A stretch of DNA of 64,000 nucleotides from Shewanella phaeophyticola (GTDB lineage: Bacteria > Pseudomonadota > Gammaproteobacteria > Enterobacterales > Shewanellaceae): assembly GCF_025398315.1 (NCBI RefSeq), contig NZ_JAODOQ010000001.1:2232001-2296000 (forward strand), written 5' to 3'. Positions 37,467 to 48,000 of the stretch are shown piece by piece. The notes beneath the pieces are model-generated. The model did not search any database. It had not been told where the DNA came from and saw only the letters and a program-made list of their open reading frames with translations. Each line of letters starts with the position of its first letter. The first letter of the stretch is position 1. The position numbers were made by a program, and so were the translations under genes.

Positions 37467-37590
37467 TGTTATTCCTTTCAAACTTGATACACGTGCTAGC
37501 CATAAACATAACAGTGAGTAACCTAAATTACATCACACGTAGACTGAAATTATCTAATGATAATAGCAGAAGGTCTTACTTAAAACGCAC

Positions 37591-37623
37591 AAAAGAGCCA
37601 TCCCCCAGAAGGAAGATGACTCT
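37591..37623 (-). terminator. hairpin between sdhB and sucA
   Basis: On the minus strand AGAGTCATC/GATGGCTCT (one mismatch) is followed by TTTTGTG. It may end or attenuate part of the sdh transcript before sucA. Confidence 0.6.
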
Positions 37624-37667
37624 CAATTGAGCTCAATAACGTAAACTATTTTGCTCAGCTTGGTGCA

Positions 37668-38375
37668 TTAAACAGCTCGCTTAAGCAGCATTGACTTAAT
37701 GTGGCCAATCGCTTTAGTTGGGTTTAATCCTTTAGGACAAACATCAACACAGTTCATGATGCCATGGCAACGGAACACACTATAAGCATCATCGAGTTCA
37801 GATAAACGCTCTTCAGTGGCCGTGTCGCGGCTGTCAATTAAGAAACGATATGCATGGAGCAAACCACTTGATCCGATAAACTTATCAGGGTTCCACCAGA
37901 ATGATGGACAAGCAGTTGAACAACATGCACACATGATACATTCATATAAACCATCTAAATGAGCACGCTCTTCAGGTGATTGTAAATGTTCACGAGCTGG
38001 GGCCTTTTCATCATTAATCAGATAAGGCTTAATTTTTTCGTATTGCTTGTAGAATTGAGTCAAGTCTACAACCAAATCACGAACTACCGGCATGCCTGGT
38101 AAAGGACGGATTTCAATTTTCTTACCTTTAAAGGTAGATAATGGCGTGATACACGCAAGGCCGTTTTTACCATTCATATTCAAACCATCAGAACCACACA
38201 CACCTTCACGGCATGAACGACGGAACGCAAGCGATGGTTCTTGTTCTTTCAGTTTGATTAACGCATCTAACACCATCATATCAGAGCCATCTGGCACTTC
38301 TAGGGTGTAATCCTTCATGTAAGGCTTGGTATCTACATCAGGATTATAACGATACAATGCAAATGTTAATTTCAT
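37668..38375 (-). CDS. sdhB: succinate dehydrogenase iron-sulfur subunit
   Basis: A 235-residue electron-transfer subunit. Ligands for the [2Fe-2S] cluster are in CREGVCGSDGLNMNGKNGLA and the following Cys; those for [4Fe-4S] and [3Fe-4S] are in CIMCACCSTACPSFWW and CHGIMNCVDVCPKGLNP. The ATG at 38375 (MKLTFALYRYNPD) has AGGAG at seven bases. An in-frame extension of 26 codons upstream overlaps sdhA and is rejected. It follows sdhA by 16 bp. Confidence 0.95.
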   Translation of the reverse strand: MKLTFALYRYNPDVDTKPYMKDYTLEVPDGSDMMVLDALIKLKEQEPSLAFRRSCREGVCGSDGLNMNGKNGLACITPLSTFKGKKIEIRPLPGMPVVRDLVVDLTQFYKQYEKIKPYLINDEKAPAREHLQSPEERAHLDGLYECIMCACCSTACPSFWWNPDKFIGSSGLLHAYRFLIDSRDTATEERLSELDDAYSVFRCHGIMNCVDVCPKGLNPTKAIGHIKSMLLKRAV

Positions 38376-38391
38376 CTTTGCAACTCCTGCC

Positions 38392-40157
38392 TTAGTAGGT
38401 ACGTTTCTTAGGTGGGAACGCTTCACGTAATTTAGGTGCCATGTTGACATCACGCTTGCTCATCGCAGTTGTGACTGGGTCAAATAAGCTGTGACATAAC
38501 CAATTGTCATCATCACGTTCTAAATAATCTTCACGAGAATGCGCGCCGCGGCTTTCAGTACGGAAGTTAGCTGCATAAGCAGTCGCAAGCGCCGTCGACA
38601 TTAAGTTGTCTAACTCTAAGCACTCAATACGTTGAGTGTTAAATTCTTTTGAGTTATCAGATAACTTAGCATTTTCAAGACGCTTTTGAATAGCTTGAAG
38701 CTGCTCTAAACCTTCAGCCATGGCATCACCACTGCGGAAAACAGAGAAATTTAATTGCATGCACAATTGAAGATCTTTACGGATAACCGCAGGGTCTTCA
38801 CCGTCTTTGTTGCTTTCCCAACGATTAAGACGAGCAAGTGATGCATTAATTTCTACGTCAGACGCGGCTTTTGGATCAGGTGTTGCATCTAATGCTTTAC
38901 CTAAATGTTGACCTGCTGCGCGACCAAATACCACTAAGTCAAGCAATGAGTTACCGCCTAAGCGGTTGGCACCGTGTACTGATACACAAGCAATTTCACC
39001 TACTGCAAATAAACCTAATACATCTTGTTCAGTGCCATCTTCGTTCTTACGAACAACCTGACCACTGACCTTAGTCGGTAAACCACCCATCATATAATGA
39101 CAAGTCGGTAACACAGGAATTGGACCATCAGCCGGATCAATATGTGCAAACGTACGAGATAATTCACATACGCCTGGTAAACGGGCTTCTAAAGTCTCTT
39201 TACCTAAATGATCAAGTTTAAGCAGACAGTGTGACCTAAAGGACCATCTAAACCACGACCTTCGCGGATTTCAGTCATCATTGAACGTGCAACCACGTCA
39301 CGAGATGCCAAATCTTTTGCGTTAGGCGCATAACGCTCCATGAAACGTTCGCCGTCTTTGTTTAGAAGATATCCGCCTTCACCACGACACCCTTCGGTTA
39401 CTAGTACCCCAGCACCAGCAATACCCGTTGGATGGAACTGCCACATTTCCATGTCTTGTAACTGAACGCCAGCACGAGCAGCCATACCAACACCGTCACC
39501 AGTATTGATGTGAGCATTGGTGGTCGATGCGTAAATACGCCCTGCACCACCTGTCGCTAAAATGGTTGCTTTAGCTTTAAAGTAAACAATTTCACCGGTT
39601 TCAATTTCAATTGCAGTACAACCCACAACTACGTCATCTTCGTTTTTAACAAGATCTAAAGCATACCATTCAGAGTAAACATCTGTTTTATGCTTAACGT
39701 TTTGTTGGTAAAGACAATGAAGTAGCGCGTGGCCTGTACGGTCAGCCGCTGCAGCAGTACGTGCTGCTTGCTCGCCACCAAAGTTACGAGATTGGCCACC
39801 AAAAGGACGTTGATAAATAGTGCCGTTTTCAAAACGAGAAAATGGTAAGCCCATTTGCTCAAGTTCAATAATGGCTTCGGGATCGGTTTGACACATAAAT
39901 TCAATGGCTTCTTGGTCACCGATAAAATCAGAACCTTTAACCGTGTCATACATGTGTTGTTCCCAATGGTCTTCGTGCGCATTACCTAATGCTACGGTGA
40001 TACCACCTTGAGCTGACACGGTATGTGAACGAGTTGGGAACACTTTTGATAAAAGCGCACAGCTTTTACCTTCTTTAGAAATCTGTAATGCTGCACGCAT
40101 ACCAGCGCCACCAGCGCCGATTACGATTGCATCAAATTCGCGTACTGGAATACTCAC
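38392..40157 (-). CDS. sdhA: succinate dehydrogenase flavoprotein subunit, frameshifted here
   Basis: Catalytic subunit with covalent FAD, oxidising succinate to fumarate. [14 protein letters not shown] binds FAD, and the His of SHTVSAQGG carries the flavin. The substrate loop [11 protein letters not shown] is in the second part. The frame breaks at 39230-39237: E. coli reads GPWGPH...KLKLDHLG, and minus-strand GGTCACAC would be GGTCCACAC with one C restored, giving [22 protein letters not shown] nearby GGTCC (39241-39245) is intact. About 588 residues when repaired. Second gene from the sdhD boundary in sdhCDAB. Confidence 0.95.
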
Positions 40158-40505
40158 TTAAACACCCCACACTATTACAATGCCTGACGCTAAATAACTA
40201 AACGCGACAACAACAAAGGTAAATTGTAATACACCACGTAACGCAGTGTGCTTGACATAGTCAGTCAACACTTGCCATACACCAATCCACGCATGGATAA
40301 GCAAAGCAACGAGCGTTATTAGGGTAAATACTTTCATTGGAAGTGAACTGAATAAGCCATTCCAAATCTCGAAGGTTAACGGGGCACTACACGCGATAAA
40401 GCCAACTAAAAAAATAGTATAACAAGCGAGGATCACTGCGCTTGCGCGTAATAAAATATAGTCATGAACACCACTGCGTCCAAAACTTGCTGCGTTTGTT
40501 ACCAT
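40158..40505 (-). CDS. sdhD: succinate dehydrogenase membrane anchor subunit
   Basis: A 115-residue hydrophobic subunit with three helices. The haem and quinone region is seen around RASAVILACYTIFLVGF and LIHAWIGVWQVLTDYVKH, where His and the Asp-Tyr pair are typical. The ATG at 40505 overlaps the sdhC stop region by seven bases; the TTG two codons upstream is less likely. It ends one base before the sdhA start. Confidence 0.92.
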   Translation of the reverse strand: MVTNAASFGRSGVHDYILLRASAVILACYTIFLVGFIACSAPLTFEIWNGLFSSLPMKVFTLITLVALLIHAWIGVWQVLTDYVKHTALRGVLQFTFVVVAFSYLASGIVIVWGV

Positions 40506-40894
40506 ACCCAAATCCCCGCTATGATTGAAAAGGCTGCTGCTAGTGCAAATGTAGCCTTAGCTGATGCTGTACCTGAAGGCAACTCTTCCCAACGACCGGT
40601 ATCCATTACCAAATGACGAATGCCACCTAATAAGTGATAACCCAATGCGGTTAGAATTCCCCAGAGGATGAACTTCATCACGAAACCATCGAACAAGGAT
40701 TGTACGCTAGCGAAACCTTCTGCTGATGTTAAAGTTGAATTTAACAACCAAAGAAGGATACCAATAGCAAATAGCATGATGACACCGGAAATGCGGTGTA
40801 GGATTGACGCGATCGCTGTTGCAGGAAAGCGGATCGTCTGCAGGTCTAGATGGACAGGTCTTTGCTTCTTCACGTTCTGCTCACTCAGCTCCAT
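40499..40894 (-). CDS. sdhC: succinate dehydrogenase cytochrome b556 subunit
   Basis: A 131-residue membrane subunit. RPVHLDLQTIRFPATAIASI leads into ILHRISGVIM, the quinone-site Ser/Arg region, and HLLGGIRHLVMD contains the haem-ligand His. Three hydrophobic helices are visible. The first gene of sdhCDAB-sucABCD. ATG 40894 is used; a GTG at 40873 (before KKQRPVHLD) matches the length of other members and may be the true start. Confidence 0.92.
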   Translation of the reverse strand: MELSEQNVKKQRPVHLDLQTIRFPATAIASILHRISGVIMLFAIGILLWLLNSTLTSAEGFASVQSLFDGFVMKFILWGILTALGYHLLGGIRHLVMDTGRWEELPSGTASAKATFALAAAFSIIAGIWVW

Positions 40895-41306
40895 TGAGCA
40901 TTATTTTTGTTATGTGTCTATTTTTTGCTTAAATGGACAATGTCGACATTCGGCATAACACGATTAAACAAAAAACAGACTACTCTCACACATCGTTAAT
41001 CAGATGAGAAATCACTATTTAGTTCTTAAATTCATGATAACTAAACTGTGATGTTGGTCTCCCTTAGGGACGCAGGCAAGTATACTCGCGAGAATTGTCA
41101 AATACAAACATCACATTATGCAAAATAAGTTTTTTTATTAATTTTTTATTCTAATGCAAGCACAGAGCGGTTTTGCGCCGATATATACCATGGTCTAACA
41201 AATTTAAACGCTTATTTAAATTGATCTGTGATCCACATTCGCTGTACAGTAATGTCCGCTTAACATGCCGCACTCATAGAAAAGAATGAAGTAAGGAGAA
41301 CGGGGT
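40895..41306. other. divergent control region between sdhC and gltA
   Basis: Carries both TCA promoters. Apart from the candidate sdh promoter listed separately, I see TGTGA-type half sites (41047-41051 and 41111-41115 region) and a CTCGCGAG palindrome, but no full CRP or ArcA site that I would defend. Confidence 0.45.
41079..41107 (-). promoter_or_regulatory. candidate sdhC promoter
   Basis: On the minus strand TTGTAT (-35), a 17-base spacer and TATACT (-10) lie about 185 bp upstream of sdhC. A TGTGA half-site sits just upstream at 41111-41115, consistent with CRP-type control, but only one half is good. Confidence 0.35.
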
Positions 41307-42591
41307 ATGGCTGATAATATAGCCAAATTAGAGTTACCAGGGAACGATTCAATCGACCTGCCGATTAAGAAAGGTACTGAAGGTTTTGACGTTATCGACA
41401 TCAGTACACTGGGGAAAAAAGGTTATTTCACCTTTGATCCAGGCTTTCTAGCTACTGCATCTTGTGAGTCAGCAATTACGTATATCGATGGTGAGCAAGG
41501 TATCTTGTTACATCGTGGTTATGCCATTGACGAGCTTGCAACTGAATCGACTTATCTCGATTTATGCTACTTGCTTCTATACGGTGAGTTACCGTCTAAA
41601 ACTGATTACGAACAATTTGTGACCACAGTGAAACAACACACTATGATTCATGAGCAAATTGAATTCTTCTTCAGAGGCTTCCGTCGTGACGCACACCCAA
41701 TGGCAATGCTATGTGGTGTAACAGGTGCATTATCTGCTTTCTATCAAGATTCTCTTGATGTTAACAATCCTAAGCATCGTGAAATTGCAGCTTACCGTTT
41801 AGTGTCGAAAATGCCGACAATTGCAGCGATGTGCTATAAGTACTCAATGGGACAACCGTTTATTTATCCACGTAACGATTTAAGTTATGCGGGTAACTTC
41901 TTGTCAATGATGTTTGCTACTCCGTGTGAAGAGTACAAAGTCAATCCTGTTGTAGAAAAAGCAATGGATCGTATTTTTGTATTGCATGCTGATCATGAGC
42001 AAAATGCATCCACATCTACAGTACGTCTTGCGGGTTCTTCAGGTGCAAACCCATTTGCTTGTATCGCTGCTGGTATTGCTTCGTTATGGGGCCGCTCATG
42101 GTGGTGCTAACGAAGCATGTCTAGAGATGTTAGAAGAAATCGGTAGTGTTGACCGCATTCCTGAATATATCGAGAAAGCGAAAGACAAAAACGATCCATT
42201 CCGCCTAATGGGCTTTGGTCACCGTGTTTATAAGAACTTCGACCCTCGCGCTAAAGTGATGCGTGAAACCTGTCATGAAGTGCTTCAAGAACTGAAAGTG
42301 GTTGACCCATTATTAGACGTCGCGATGGAACTTGAGCGTATTGCCCTTGAAGATGAGTACTTCATCTCTAAGAAGCTTTACCCGAACGTCGATTTCTACT
42401 CTGGTATCATCATGAAAGCCATTGGTATCCCTACCAGTATGTTTACCGTGCTATTTGCATTGTCACGTACTGTTGGTTGGATTTCTCACTGGAAAGAAAT
42501 GTTAGATCAACCAGGCCACAAAATCAGCCGTCCACGTCAGTTATATACTGGTGATTCTGCGCGTGAGTTTGTGAGTGTCGATAAACGCTAA
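41307..42591 (+). CDS. gltA: citrate synthase, frameshifted here
   Basis: Condenses oxaloacetate and acetyl-CoA. Type II hexameric citrate synthase of about 428 residues. Catalytic His residues are in [10 protein letters not shown] and [14 protein letters not shown], and the Asp is in the C-terminal block. The frame breaks at 42087-42094: the family reads [18 protein letters not shown], but TGGGGCCGCTCAT lacks two bases of the Pro codon. The expected sequence is TGGGGCCCNGCT, again GGNCC. AAGGAG precedes the ATG. Essential for the TCA cycle, so the lesion is almost certainly not biological. Confidence 0.95.
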
Positions 42592-42606
42592 TCTTCTTGA
42601 TTAGTG

Positions 42607-42635
42607 CAAAAAAAGCGCCTTACGGCGCTTTTTTT
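42607..42635 (+). terminator. terminator of gltA
   Basis: Perfect stem AAAAAAAGCGCC/GGCGCTTTTTTT with a TTAC loop. Confidence 0.92.
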
Positions 42636-42654
42636 ATATCGTTTTATCATAGTG

Positions 42655-42819
42655 TTATACTTATTAAGATAAATAAGTGATCAGAGATTGCGCGGGAAAA
42701 CCGCTTTGAATAAGGCAGAAATTGCAGCGAGCTGGTGGTTCTACCTTCGAAATTTCTAACGACGTTATAAGCGGTTTTAACCAGTAAGAATGATCACATT
42801 CTTGTGCTGATTGGTATTA
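42655..42819. mobile_element. MITE-like inverted-repeat element (165 bp)
   Basis: Two arms of 69 bases surround a 27-base centre. The arms are imperfect mirror copies sharing, at matching offsets, the ends TTATAC/TAATAC, the block TGATCA (offset 24), AAAACCGCTT (offset about 43) and AGAAATT (offset 63). There is no coding potential. It sits just past the gltA terminator. I believe similar sequences are scattered between Shewanella genes, but this is recollection only. Confidence 0.75.
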
Positions 42820-43653
42820 ATTAGGCTTAGCCTTTCTTAGTCTCATGACTGTTACCATGAGCAACATCATTAACAAACTGATGGGCGTTATTGCTCCGCC
42901 ACTGTAGTTTGCCTTGTGTTCGACCTTAGCGATTTTTTCTTCTTTTACTCTTATTTTAAAGCGTGCTAATTCATCATCTAAATTTTGAATCATGTCCGTC
43001 ACGGCTAAATCAAATCCCTGTATTGATTTCTCTGAAAGAGTTTCATCAACCCCAATCGCGGTGGTACGTTGCGCTAACTTGCTTATTCCTGGGGCTCTAA
43101 ATAACATTTTGCGACTTTTAATATCAAATATCGCAGTATCAACAAAGGTTTGCACCGTGTTTTCATTTCCAGGAATAACGTACATCCCAACAATCGTCCA
43201 ATAAAGTAAAGCGGCATTATTTTCGACCGACTGAGTCACTTGATCGTATGACACTAACGCCATCACATCGACATCGTATAAGCGCCCTACTTGTTCTAAT
43301 GTACTAAATCCTTCCCCGCCAGCCAGATACGTGCTGGGAATAACTTCAATTCGGTCAATATAATCATATTGCACAAACGATGCTTTGACTTTTTTGAGCA
43401 ACTCATACTGATCCTTATTATGAATCGCATCACCTTTCCAACCGGCTGATGGGACAAAAGCAATTCCAACGTTAACAGGTAAACTTAACACCGGTATTTC
43501 TGGACTGTGAGAAGCTTTATCGGATTGCTCTGGGTATAGAAACGTCACCAAACTACTCGAAACTGATTGCTTGCCCGTTTGTTGACTGACGAGTGAACTG
43601 CACGAAGTCAGCATCAATGCTGATGCCGCGACAACTAACCATGTTGTTCTCAT
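42817..43653 (-). CDS. rhombotarget lipoprotein with GlyGly-CTERM tail
   Basis: A 278-residue envelope protein. The N-terminal lipoprotein signal ends LTSC. The C-terminus has GG followed by a hydrophobic stretch (ITPISLLMMLLMVTVM) and a basic end RLRKAKPN, the GlyGly-CTERM form cut by rhombosortase proteases. Having both signals is, as I recall, the mark of the rhombotarget lipoprotein family (TIGR04179). The body includes VNVGIAFVPSAGWKGDAI and YDVDVMALVSYDQV. Function unknown. No rhombosortase gene is in the window. Confidence 0.82.
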   Translation of the reverse strand: MRTTWLVVAASALMLTSCSSLVSQQTGKQSVSSSLVTFLYPEQSDKASHSPEIPVLSLPVNVGIAFVPSAGWKGDAIHNKDQYELLKKVKASFVQYDYIDRIEVIPSTYLAGGEGFSTLEQVGRLYDVDVMALVSYDQVTQSVENNAALLYWTIVGMYVIPGNENTVQTFVDTAIFDIKSRKMLFRAPGISKLAQRTTAIGVDETLSEKSIQGFDLAVTDMIQNLDDELARFKIRVKEEKIAKVEHKANYSGGAITPISLLMMLLMVTVMRLRKAKPN

Positions 43654-43948
43654 TATTATTTCCTTATTAAATATTCATTTATGACGTCACATTAGCCGCA
43701 ATCTATACATTAACCAATTTCACTAATAGTTAATTGTTTTAACTACTTTAACATTGTCAATTTAGCTAACCTTGCAAAAAAACCACCTAAGCCATTGTTA
43801 TTAAAGCACTCTAATTTTTGGCACGTTAAGTGCTTTCTAGTTACTCATTAACATTGATTACACATGATAACGTGATGATTTTCAATTTATGCAAAGCTGC
43901 ATACATTACCGTCATAGACTTCAAAAATATAACACTGGCAGGTACCCC
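43654..43948. other. divergent upstream region of the RND operon
   Basis: Promoters for the lipoprotein gene and the RND operon must lie here. It is AT-rich, and no clear operator was found. Confidence 0.4.
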
Positions 43949-45019
43949 ATGGATAGGTTCAACAGCATGAAAAAATTGGCAATCCCATTACTTTGCATTG
44001 CAACATTGAGTGCATGCTCGGGTGAGGCAGAACAAACAAAAGAAGAAGAAAAATTTGCTATACCGGTAGAAACGGCATTGGTTGAGACAGGTAATGTATC
44101 GTCATTTTATAGCACAACTGCAACACTCGAAGCGCCAGAAGAGTCACATGTGATGAGCAGAATTGCAGGCATCGTTGAGTTAATCAATGTTGAAGAAGGC
44201 GATAAAGTCACTAAAGGACAGGTGCTTGCGGTGATTGATGCTAAGCGCCAACGTTACGATTTCAATCGTTCTGAAGCCGAAGTGCAAATCATTGAACAAG
44301 AACTAAACCGCTTAAATAAAATGAGCAATAAAGAATTTATTAGCCAAGATTCCATGGCTAAACTCGAATTTAATCTACAAGCAGCTAAAGCACAACGCGA
44401 TCTCGCCGAGCTGCAAGTCAAAGAAAGCCAAATCACCTCACCTATCGATGGTGTGATTGCTGCACGTCATATCAAACTAGGCAATATGGCCAAAGAGTTT
44501 CAAGAGCTATTTTATGTGGTCAATCAAGATCAACTTCATGGGATTTTACATCTACCAGAGCAACAATTAGCCAGCTTACGCGTTGGCCAACACGCCAGTA
44601 TTATTCAACAACAATCCAACCACACAGCGGCCATTGACGCAAAAGTACTGCGGATCAGTCCTATTGTTGATGCACAAAGTGGCACATTTAAAGTGACACT
44701 AGCCGTTCCAAATCAGGATGCAGCCTTAAAAGCGGGGATGTTTACTCGAGTAGAGCTTAAATATGACACCCATCAAGATGTACTTACCGTGCCTTATAAT
44801 GCCCTGATAAACCAAGACAATACTCAAGCGCTGTATGTGATTAAAGATACCATAGCCGAACGACGTGAAGTCAGCCTGGGCTACCGTGAAAACAACACAG
44901 TAGAGATTTTATCGGGTGTTAGCGCAGGCGAACAAATTGTTATCCGCGGCCAACAAAACCTCAAAGACCAATCCCTAGTAGAAATAATTACCCCGCTTAG
45001 CTTTGCAGCCATTCGATAA
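43949..45019 (+). CDS. RND efflux periplasmic adaptor (membrane fusion protein)
   Basis: A 356-residue adaptor. The lipoprotein signal ends LSAC. A split biotinyl-lipoyl domain is visible on both sides of the coiled-coil hairpin: GIVELINVEEGDKVTKGQVL before it and SPIDGVIAARHIKLGNMAKE after it. Beta-barrel and membrane-proximal domains follow, ending VIRGQQNLKDQSLVEI. It should bridge the RND pumps encoded next to an outer-membrane channel not encoded here. The ATG at 43949 follows AGG at six bases; ATG 43967 is also possible. Confidence 0.88.
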   Translation: MDRFNSMKKLAIPLLCIATLSACSGEAEQTKEEEKFAIPVETALVETGNVSSFYSTTATLEAPEESHVMSRIAGIVELINVEEGDKVTKGQVLAVIDAKRQRYDFNRSEAEVQIIEQELNRLNKMSNKEFISQDSMAKLEFNLQAAKAQRDLAELQVKESQITSPIDGVIAARHIKLGNMAKEFQELFYVVNQDQLHGILHLPEQQLASLRVGQHASIIQQQSNHTAAIDAKVLRISPIVDAQSGTFKVTLAVPNQDAALKAGMFTRVELKYDTHQDVLTVPYNALINQDNTQALYVIKDTIAERREVSLGYRENNTVEILSGVSAGEQIVIRGQQNLKDQSLVEIITPLSFAAIR

Positions 45020-45031
45020 CGGAGCAAGATC

Positions 45032-48000
45032 ATGTCAATGATAAAGACCTCAGTTAAGCGTCCGGTGACGGTATGGATGTTCATGCTTGCCGTAATGCTA
45101 TTTGGCATGGTGGGATTTTCTCGCCTTGCCGTAAAGTTGTTGCCAGACTTAAGTTACCCCAGCGTGACCATTCGCACCGCATACGATGGTGCTGCACCCG
45201 TCGAGATTGAACAACTGGTGTCTAAACCCATAGAGGAAGCCGTTGGTGTGGTAAAAGGCCTACGAAAAATAAGTTCTATCTCGCGCTCAGGTATGTCTGA
45301 TGTGGTTCTCGAGTTTGAATGGGGCACAAATATGGACATGGCAAGCCTAGAAGTGCGCGAAAAAATCGACACCATTGAACTGCCGTTAGATATTAATAAA
45401 CCGTTGTTATTGCGCTTTAATCCTAATCTTGATCCCATTATGCGTTTAGCATTTTCAGTGCCCAACGCCAATGCTGAACAATTAAAGCAAATGCGTACCT
45501 TTGCAGATGAAGAACTTAAGCGTCGCCTTGAAGCATTGTCGGGTGTGGCAGCCGTTAGATTATCAGGAGGGCTCGAGCAAGAAGTGCATATTGAGCTTAA
45601 TCAGCAAAAACTCAGTCAATTGAACCTTAACGCAGACCAAATTAAACGCCGCATTAATGAAGAAAACATCAATTTATCTGCCGGTAAAGTTGTGCAAGGT
45701 GACAAAGAATACCTAGTCAGAACCTTAAATCAATTCAACTCACTCAAAGAGCTTGGCCAAGTCATTGTTTATCGAAACGAGCAAACCCTGGTGAGACTGT
45801 CTGACATTGCTGTCATATCAGACGCCTATAAAGAACGCAGTGACATTACTCGTATAGGTGAAATGGAATCTATTGAGTTAGCCATTTATAAAGAAGGCGA
45901 TGCTAACACGGTTGCGGTCGCAAAAAAGCTTCATGCTGAACTGGCTAATATCAATCAAGCTGACAATAAAAATCAACTTAACGTCATTTACGATCAATCT
46001 GAGTTTATTGAAAGTGCCGTCAATGAAGTCACCTCAGCCGCCCTGTTTGGTAGCTTATTAGCCATGTTGGTTATCTATCTGTTTTTACGCGATATTATTG
46101 CCACTCTGATTATCTCCATCTCCATTCCCTTCTCAGTGATAGCCACGTTTAATATGATGTATTTTGCTGATATCAGCTTAAACATTATGTCACTTGGCGG
46201 CATTGCACTGGCTATCGGTTTATTAGTCGATAACGCCATTGTGGTACTGGAGAATATTGACCGCTATAAATCGGCTGGAATGAATAAGGTTGATGCTGCA
46301 GTGACTGGCTGTAAAGAAGTTGCAGGCGCTATTTTTGCCTCAACCCTAACCACATTAGCGGTGTTTTTGCCCTTAGTGTTTGTTGACGGTATTGCTGGGG
46401 CCTTGTTTGCAGATCAGGCGTTAACCGTCACCTTTGCACTGCTCGCGTCATTATTTGTCGCGTTAACGGCAATTCCAATGCTGGCTTCTCGACAAGGCTT
46501 TACCTGCCTGCCTAAACCAGTCGAAACGCCAAAAGTTGCCAAACCTACTAGCGTTAAAGGCAAAATGGGATATTACTTACTGGTGGTAGTAAAATTTCCA
46601 TTTGCATTATTATTCAGCTACTTACCTGCAGGATTACTCACCTTCTTTATTGTCATCAGCCGCTTTGTCAGCAGTATACTTGGCTTGTTACTCACGCCCA
46701 TTTGCGCGAGTTTTAACTGGGTTTATCGACGTATAGAAGCAATTTATTACCGCATACTGCACCATGCATTACGTCATCAGGTGTTCACCCTCGTTATCGC
46801 TTTGATGGTGACAATAGCCTCGAGTAGCTTATTACCTAAAATCGGTATGGAGCTTATTCCCCCCATGAACCAAGGGGAGTTTTATGTAGAAATATTATTA
46901 CCGCCTGGCACCGAAGTGACAGAAACAGATGCTGTATTACAACAATTAGCCTTATCAATTAAAGATCGTGAAGATGTAAAACACGCCTACAGCCAAGCGG
47001 GTAGCGGCGGCTTAATGACATCCGATACGGCTCGGGGCGGTGAAAACTGGGGGCGTTTACAAGTAGTATTGGCCGATCATTTCGCCTTTAATGCCGTCAG
47101 CCAAGTGCTCAGACAGACGGCGCGCAACATTCCTGAACTTGAAGCGCAAATAGAACACCCTGAACTGTTTAGTTTTAAAACCCCGTTAGAAATTGAGCTA
47201 TCAGGGTATGACTTAACGTTACTCAAACAAAGCGCCGATCAATTGGTTAATGCCTTAGGAGAGAACGATCGATTTAGCGACGTCAACACCACACTGCGCG
47301 ATGGACAGCCGGAAATCAGCATTCGCTTTGACCATGCTCGCTTAGCCGCGCTCGGTATGGATGCGCCAACGGTAGCTAATCGTATTGCTCAGCGTGTCGG
47401 CGGCACCATTGCCAGTCAATTTACGGTACGCGACCGTAAAGTGGACATATTAGTGCGCAGCGAACAGGCCGAGCGCGATCAAATCAGCGACATAGAATCA
47501 TTAATTATTAATCCAAACAGCAACCAACCGATCCCATTAAGCGCAATTGCGGCAGTGCACTTGCAAATTGAATCCTCTGCCATTAACCGTATTAGCCAAC
47601 AACGAGTAGCAATTGTGTCATCAAACTTAGCCTATGGTGATTTAACTGAAGCGGTACTTGAAGCACAGCAAATATTGTCCAAGCAACAATTACCCAGTTC
47701 AATACAAGCCAGATTTGGCGGGCAAAATGAAGAAATGGAGCACTCATTCAACTCGCTTAAAATTGCTTTAGTATTGGCTATATTTTTAGTTTACTTAGTG
47801 ATGGCCAGTCAGTTTGAATCGTTACTGCATCCGCTGTTAATTCTGATCGCTGTGCCTATGGCGGTTGCTGGCAGTATTGTTGGGTTATTTATCACTGGCA
47901 CTCACATTAGTGTGGTGGTGTTTATTGGCTTGATAATGTTGGCAGGAATTGTGGTGAATAATGCTATTGTATTGGTTGATAGAATTAATCAACTACGCCA

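Noticed and set aside
38376..38453. N-terminal extension of SdhB
   Set aside because: It overlaps the end of sdhA, while AGGAG sits correctly before the ATG at 38375.
41228..41233. A TGATCC sequence upstream of gltA as a second RpoE promoter
   Set aside because: No CGTA-type -10 at the right distance follows it.
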